64,000 nt of DNA. Origin: Gammaproteobacteria bacterium. GTDB lineage: Bacteria > Pseudomonadota > Gammaproteobacteria > Poriferisulfidales > Poriferisulfidaceae. Positions 59,821 through 64,000 of this stretch are shown piece after piece (position 1 is the first letter of the stretch; each line of letters starts with the position of its first letter). The DNA lies in assembly GCA_026706895.1 (NCBI GenBank), contig JAPOXW010000029.1, positions 1 to 64,000 of the forward strand, written 5' to 3'. The notes under the pieces were generated by a model. It was not told the DNA's origin. It saw only the letters and a program-made list of their open reading frames with translations, and made no database searches. Both the position numbers and the translations under genes were made by a program.

Positions 59821-60933
59821 ATGAAAATCAGAGATGAAGAGGTGCTTATACCTACCAGTATTGTAGGTAATTATCCTAACCCGCGTTGGTGGGATACGTT
59901 GTGGGCGACCAATTTTTCGGGAGACCAGGCGCCACCGGATGCGAAAGAGCGAGAAGCATTGGAGGACGCAATAGCCACTATGGCGCACGATCAAGAAATG
60001 GCAGGGCTGGACATTATTTCGGATGGCCGGGTACAAGGCGATAATTATGTTGATCAAATCGTGTACTACTACCTTAAGCGTCTTGGCTACAGCATGCATG
60101 GGGAATACCTGGCCACACCACTTTATAGTGACTTACACTCCGCGACCTGCCATCAAGAAATCAAACGCTACGGCCCAATCATGATTCAACAGGCCAGGGC
60201 ATTGAAACGGGCTACTGACAAACCGATTAAAGTGCAATACACGGGGGTTCAAGCTTTGGCTCAATGTACAAATGATTATTACTACAAGTCCAGTTATGAT
60301 CGAGCGATGGCAATTGCCACAGCACTGAACGAAGAACTCCTTGAATTAGACGAGATGGGTGTAGACTTCATTCAATTGGACGAGTTTACATGGCCTTACC
60401 TTTTTGAAGATTGGGCGATAGAGGCCTACAACCGATGTGTGGCAGGTGTCAAAAACTCCAAGATTGTCACACATGTCTGCTGGGGAAACTACAAAGGTAC
60501 TTACGGGTATTACATGGAAGAAGGAGCAGACGATTTTGATATCACCAAGCGAGCAGGTGAAAATCCAACGAATCGAGCTGAATCCATCATACCGAAATGT
60601 TATGAGGCGAACCTGGATGTCATTAACATAGAAAACTGTGGCAGATGTGAGGGCGAACTGGATGTTCTGGAAACACATCCGCTGCCGGATAACATGTACT
60701 TTTGGGCAGGGGTCATCGATATCAAGAGCACGATTGTTGAAACCGCTGACCAGGTAGCTGATCGTATCCGGGGCCTGCTCAAGTATGTTCCTGCCGACCG
60801 CCTTGGGGTTACAACCGATTGTGGTCTTATTCACTTTTGGCGCTACATCGCCTATGAAAAAATGCGTGCTCTTGTTGAAGGAACAAAAATCGTGCGTGAA
60901 GAATTGCAAAAGGAATTAAAGAGAGCTGCATGA
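59821..60933 (+). CDS. Core-MetE-like zinc methyltransferase (cobalamin-independent methionine synthase family, C-terminal domain only)
   Basis: A 370-residue TIM-barrel protein matching only the catalytic C-terminal half of MetE. All zinc-site residues are in register: H218 and C220 ('VTHVCWGNYKG'), E271 ('NIENCGRC') and C334 ('GVTTDCGL'). The substrate Asp-Glu pair is 'IQLDEFTW' (187-188). The N-terminal MetE domain that helps bind folate is missing, so a corrinoid protein or another methyl donor/acceptor is likely; this is known for 'core-MetE' proteins. Ribosome site GAGAGG is 9 bases upstream. First gene after the IS remnant; the following four genes are close together and same-strand. 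Substrate unknown. Confidence 0.8.
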   Translation: MKIRDEEVLIPTSIVGNYPNPRWWDTLWATNFSGDQAPPDAKEREALEDAIATMAHDQEMAGLDIISDGRVQGDNYVDQIVYYYLKRLGYSMHGEYLATPLYSDLHSATCHQEIKRYGPIMIQQARALKRATDKPIKVQYTGVQALAQCTNDYYYKSSYDRAMAIATALNEELLELDEMGVDFIQLDEFTWPYLFEDWAIEAYNRCVAGVKNSKIVTHVCWGNYKGTYGYYMEEGADDFDITKRAGENPTNRAESIIPKCYEANLDVINIENCGRCEGELDVLETHPLPDNMYFWAGVIDIKSTIVETADQVADRIRGLLKYVPADRLGVTTDCGLIHFWRYIAYEKMRALVEGTKIVREELQKELKRAA

Positions 60934-60973
60934 TGCACTGATCGAAAATAAAGTTAATGGAGATTCTGTATCC

Positions 60974-61183
60974 ATGCCGGTTCTAACCTTATGGTGCGCG
61001 GATTGTGAACGGGAGTTCAAAGGCATGGTTATGACTGGTGCGAAAGTTCCTGATGTGTGGGTTTGCGTGGTCTGTAAAAGTGATCGCGCAAGTCCAATAC
61101 ACGAAGATCATCATTCACATCCCTGGGCGAAAGATCCATGCGATCATGATTCTCATAGGACCTGCCCTTGCTGCGTAGTGTAA
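60974..61183 (+). CDS. Small Cys/His-rich zinc-ribbon protein (69 aa)
   Basis: Not a recognised family. C8-x2-C11 and C31-x2-C34 form a typical zinc ribbon; the C-terminal third adds six histidines (43, 46, 47, 49, 58, 61) and C56, C64, C66, C67 ('CPCC'). This suggests a metal-binding or redox partner, possibly for the adjacent zinc methyltransferase or CoA-transferase-like proteins. It lies 40 bases after the methyltransferase gene and four bases before the next. Confidence 0.6.
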   Translation: MPVLTLWCADCEREFKGMVMTGAKVPDVWVCVVCKSDRASPIHEDHHSHPWAKDPCDHDSHRTCPCCVV

Positions 61184-61187
61184 TCGT

Positions 61188-62132
61188 GTGTTGACTCGCC
61201 ACTCGACCGCAGAGAACAAATCTACCAGCATTGAAGCACTAGCTTCACAAGTTAAATCCGGAGATTGTGTAGCAGTCGGAGGTGGCTTGTCATCACGTGA
61301 GCCGATGGCTCTGATCCGTTCAATCATCCGCAATCGTGTTAACGGTTTGACAGTGGTCGGTTCTGCACACGGAATTGACATCGATTTGCTGTGTGGTGCA
61401 AATGCGGTTTCTGCGTCTCAAGAAAGTTATGTAGGGTTTGAACAAGATTTTGGCATGGCGCACAACTATCGACGAGGATGTGAAAGTGGCGAAATAGAAA
61501 TTCAGGACAATTGCTGCTATACGCTTGTTCAACAACTTCGTGCCTCGATACAAGGCTTACCATTTATGCCCATTCAATCAGTAAGAGGCACCGATTTTGA
61601 AAAAAATCATCCAAGTTATAAAACGATACAGAGTCCTTATTCGGGAGAGGACATATTAGTTGTTCCACCTCTTACACCGGATGTGGCAATTATTCATGCC
61701 CAATATGCCGACTTGCATGGCAATTTGAGGATTGAAGGTCCTCCAGTCGTTGACTTGCTGTTTGCGCAGGCATCAAGAACAGTATTGGCAACAGTTGAAA
61801 AGATCGTAACAAATGAAGAATTGAAGCGTCTCGGTGGTGCAAATATTCCGTACTTTTATGTGTCATACATTGCTGAAGCACCCATGGGCGCTCATCCGAC
61901 CGCTTGCTATCCATTTTATGCCTATGATCGTGAACATACCGAGTTATACATGTCTGCTGCGAAAGAAGGTTCAACAGCGTTCAAAAAAAAATATTTGAAA
62001 GATTTCGTATATGAATGTGAAAGTCATGAAGAATACCTGCATCGCATTGGCGGAGAAGATACACGTGTAAGACTATCTAGCTGGAAGGAATCAACTGATG
62101 CTTGGATGGAGTTATACAAGGAAAGTACATAA
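61188..62132 (+). CDS. CoA-transferase-fold protein, alpha subunit (IpdA-like)
   Basis: This 314-residue protein resembles the alpha subunits of the CoA-transferase superfamily, particularly the IpdA-type proteins: 'GDCVAVGGGLSSREPMALIRSIIRNRVNGLTVVG', 'DIDLLCGANAV', 'LPFMPIQSVRGTDF' and 'EAPMGAHPTACYP' follow the IpdA layout. In Mycobacterium IpdAB hydrolyses a cyclic beta-keto-CoA in steroid ring breakdown and does not transfer CoA. A similar retro-Claisen or other CoA chemistry here is inference. The start is GTG (61188) without a strong ribosome site; it follows the zinc-ribbon gene by four bases. Confidence 0.72.
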   Translation: MLTRHSTAENKSTSIEALASQVKSGDCVAVGGGLSSREPMALIRSIIRNRVNGLTVVGSAHGIDIDLLCGANAVSASQESYVGFEQDFGMAHNYRRGCESGEIEIQDNCCYTLVQQLRASIQGLPFMPIQSVRGTDFEKNHPSYKTIQSPYSGEDILVVPPLTPDVAIIHAQYADLHGNLRIEGPPVVDLLFAQASRTVLATVEKIVTNEELKRLGGANIPYFYVSYIAEAPMGAHPTACYPFYAYDREHTELYMSAAKEGSTAFKKKYLKDFVYECESHEEYLHRIGGEDTRVRLSSWKESTDAWMELYKEST

Positions 62133-62134
62133 AT

Positions 62135-62989
62135 ATGGGCAAGAATTGCACGCTGGGCGAGCTACTTATCGATCAACTGGCGCGAACTGTTGAAGATGAC
62201 ACATTAGTGTTCCATGGATTTGGATCACCATTAGTTCAGATTGCATTGCATGTTGCCAAAAGGGTATACACCCCTAATTTGGTGCTGGTAGCTGGTGCTA
62301 CCTATGGAGTCAATCCAGATCCTCCTTTCATAGCTCCCACGACTAACGACTGGGTACATGACCGAAACTCTGAATGCCACCTAAGCATTGGTGAGTTATT
62401 CGATTTGTCTGCAAGTGGGCGCTTGGGGAGAATGTTTTTATCAGGCCTGCAAATCGATCGTTGGGGCAATACCAATGTAACTCAGCTGGGCCGTAAAACC
62501 TTAAAGCTGAAACTGCCGGGGGGTGGCGGTGCTTGTAACCTGTCATGTAATGCAAAAAATATAACATTGTGGACCGCAGCACATCGTTCAGAGCCAGTAA
62601 AAGGAAAGCGCCGCTATCGGATCGTCTCGCAGTGTGACTATGTCACCGGTTTTGGCCACAAGAACGCCGATGGGATTACTCGCAGGCAACTTGGGTACCT
62701 GGGTAACGGCCCACAGTGTCTCGTTACGGATTTAGGCGTTTTTGATTTCGACCAGGACGGGCATTTGCGATTGAATGTTCTCTATCCGCACACCACTGTA
62801 GACGATGTTCTGGAAAATACTGAATTTGAACCAAGAATGAAGAAAGAGGTTAAGACAGTTTCGCTTCCTTCTTTAGAAGTGCTTTCGATCATCCGAAAAC
62901 TTGATCCACTTCGTATTCATGAAAAGGAATTATCACCCGGGGACCGCTCATTGACATTGGAAGAGCCTAAAAATGCAGCAATCTGTTGA
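62135..62989 (+). CDS. CoA-transferase-fold protein, beta subunit (IpdB-like)
   Basis: A 284-residue partner of the preceding gene. 'FLSGLQIDRWGNTNVTQLG' and 'LPGGGGACNLSCNAKN' match the beta-subunit glycine-rich region, while 'DLGVFDFDQDGHLRLNVLYPHTTVDDVLENT' is typical of the IpdB-type C-terminus. The glutamate-containing 'SENG'-type motif of classical CoA-transferases is not seen, consistent with the IpdAB-type chemistry. The ATG at 62135 lies two bases past the alpha stop. Confidence 0.72.
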   Translation: MGKNCTLGELLIDQLARTVEDDTLVFHGFGSPLVQIALHVAKRVYTPNLVLVAGATYGVNPDPPFIAPTTNDWVHDRNSECHLSIGELFDLSASGRLGRMFLSGLQIDRWGNTNVTQLGRKTLKLKLPGGGGACNLSCNAKNITLWTAAHRSEPVKGKRRYRIVSQCDYVTGFGHKNADGITRRQLGYLGNGPQCLVTDLGVFDFDQDGHLRLNVLYPHTTVDDVLENTEFEPRMKKEVKTVSLPSLEVLSIIRKLDPLRIHEKELSPGDRSLTLEEPKNAAIC

Positions 62990-63917
62990 ACAATCCCAAA
63001 CGAGCATGAAACAAGTAGATTTCTCGGCTAAGTATCGAGACAAAAACAATATTGTTCCCATTCCTTATCGCAAAACCAGTGTTCAGAAATACGCTGGAGA
63101 GATGTCCGAGAAAGCGGTGCAGTCATACTTGTTGGGGAAAGAAGCGTATCGGCGTACAGAATTTATTGTGCTCAAAGGGGGCAACCAGGAAAATGCAGTC
63201 GTTGCCATTCAAAAGTCTGACGATCAATCGCTATTTTCAGATATAACTCATGTTGAAATTCTAGGCCTTCCGGAAAACTGCATTTACGTTCAAGACAGCA
63301 GTGTTGATTGCGCGAATCGATCTGCCATGGCTGAAGCTGCTTTTCGCAATCAAGTAAAAAAAAGTGGAATATGCATTGTTGAAGGCAAGTATGACCATAT
63401 CAACTTCATATGTCGTCCTGACCCGCTTGTGCTTCAGGTACTGGAAGTCGAACCACCTTCTCCACCAAAATTATATGACATGGTAGTACAGGCATTAAGT
63501 TATGCTGATTTGCCTCCCATTCTTGTTGAGTTCAAAGCAATTGATGTAAGAGAGCTATGTCACAGTGTAGATCCTGAATGTTACTTGCTGCCTTGTAGAT
63601 CAGGTGGGATGGATCAACTACAAAAGCCTGTATATTTCTTGGACGAGCGTCCCAAGCAACGCAAAAACTGGGTTTTAATAGGATGTGAAAGAAGTCTTCA
63701 ATTTCATCGACACTATTATGGAGATGAGCCACCCCAGGTTGAGATGTGTCCACGCAAGCTTCGACAAGAATCTGGAGTGCCTACACTATTGAAGTGTTGT
63801 CTACTTGAATTCGAGATTGAAAGAGATGGGGACCTGATGGTTGTTCCTTGGGGTGCTGATCTCACTATGGTAGAACAAGCTTTGCGGGAAATTTCGAGTG
63901 AGGTTGAGTATGTCTAA
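62973..63917 (+). CDS. Uncharacterised 314-residue protein of the CoA-transferase-like cluster
   Basis: I do not recognise this protein. It is soluble, with cysteines clustered in the second half ('FICRPDP', 'VRELCHSVDPECYLLPCRSGG', 'LIGCERS', 'VEMCPRKL', 'LKCCLLEFE'), enough for an Fe-S or zinc site. Local themes such as 'EVEPPSPPKLYDMVVQALSYADLPPILVEFKAIDV' suggest an alpha/beta fold. It overlaps the beta subunit gene by 17 bases and the next gene by eight, so it must be co-translated with this operon. A metabolic or maturation role in the cluster is inferred. Confidence 0.6.
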   Translation: MQQSVEQSQTSMKQVDFSAKYRDKNNIVPIPYRKTSVQKYAGEMSEKAVQSYLLGKEAYRRTEFIVLKGGNQENAVVAIQKSDDQSLFSDITHVEILGLPENCIYVQDSSVDCANRSAMAEAAFRNQVKKSGICIVEGKYDHINFICRPDPLVLQVLEVEPPSPPKLYDMVVQALSYADLPPILVEFKAIDVRELCHSVDPECYLLPCRSGGMDQLQKPVYFLDERPKQRKNWVLIGCERSLQFHRHYYGDEPPQVEMCPRKLRQESGVPTLLKCCLLEFEIERDGDLMVVPWGADLTMVEQALREISSEVEYV

Positions 63918-64000
63918 GTCTGCTTGGGATGGGATTCAAGTCATAAGTGAATTCATGAAAGAGCGTGTAGAGCGGCAAAAAAACGTTGGTATGACGATGG
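63910..64000 (+). CDS. Start of a further cluster gene (cut by window edge)
   Basis: ATG at 63910 overlaps the previous stop by eight bases. The visible 30 codons read 'MSKSAWDGIQVISEFMKERV' and continue to the edge without a stop. A helical, charged N-terminus; no assignment is possible. Its existence shows that the operon continues beyond the window. Confidence 0.6.
   Translation, partial: MSKSAWDGIQVISEFMKERVERQKNVGMTM

Overview
The window is a high-GC chromosomal segment of a gammaproteobacterium. The main evidence is gene order. On the minus strand gyrA-serC-pheA-hisC-tyrA-aroA-cmk-rpsA-ihfB-lapA-lapB-pyrF run in the arrangement known from Pseudomonas and related lineages, and lptG-lptF stand divergent from pepA-holC-valS, with an RDD protein, xerD and dsbC nearby. 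The species cannot be named from the sequence alone. A GC-rich core is interrupted by AT-rich accessory patches, most clearly at 15.6-16.3 kb, 27.4-28.8 kb and 57.6-64 kb.

Layout. 0.1-5 kb: Hsp20, a one-domain asparaginase-like protein, a DUF4143 AAA ATPase, the YicC RNase and glutamine synthetase. 5.2-8.9 kb: three consecutive exported proteins (MauG/CcpA-like di-heme cytochrome, an unrecognised 483-residue protein, a periplasmic cupin), probably one operon. 9-13.2 kb: efp, psd, a SCO1-type copper chaperone, and a BtuB-like TonB receptor under a cobalamin riboswitch. 13.3-27.1 kb: the aromatic amino acid/gyrA/rpsA/lapAB superoperon with a HicBA toxin-antitoxin pair wedged between ihfB and lapA. 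27.2-33.4 kb: tRNA-Met(CAT), a PD-(D/E)XK (NucS-like) protein, a second DUF4143 ATPase, a phosphopantetheinyl transferase, a uracil-DNA glycosylase-like protein, a DUF898 membrane protein and a protease-like gene without its protease domain. 33.5-39.7 kb: gltB (no gltD beside it) and dnaG. 39.7-44.4 kb: two tandem paralogous outer-membrane proteins, an unrecognised 636-residue protein ending just after a Walker A motif, and debris. 44.5-57.5 kb: valS-holC-pepA, lptF-lptG, RDD, xerD-dsbC and addA.

From about 57.5 kb to the right edge the character changes. GC drops, a phage-terminase-like fragment and an IS transposase tail appear, and a run of co-oriented genes follows: a disulfide flavoprotein, a core-MetE-like zinc methyltransferase, a tiny Cys/His-rich zinc-ribbon protein, two subunits resembling the IpdA/IpdB branch of CoA-transferase-fold enzymes, an unrecognised 314-residue Cys-containing protein, and the start of another gene. 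From 60,974 on, genes overlap or nearly touch, so they are very likely co-transcribed. This cluster is the best candidate for an undescribed pathway; I cannot name its substrate.

How the parts relate: glnA and gltB are the two halves of ammonium assimilation (GS-GOGAT). The riboswitch ties corrinoid uptake to B12 status. LptF/LptG build the lipopolysaccharide exporter, while LapA/LapB control LPS synthesis. The second strong oddity is LptF: its reading frame carries a roughly 200-residue N-terminal extension made of a 54-residue unit in two identical copies plus a diverged third copy.
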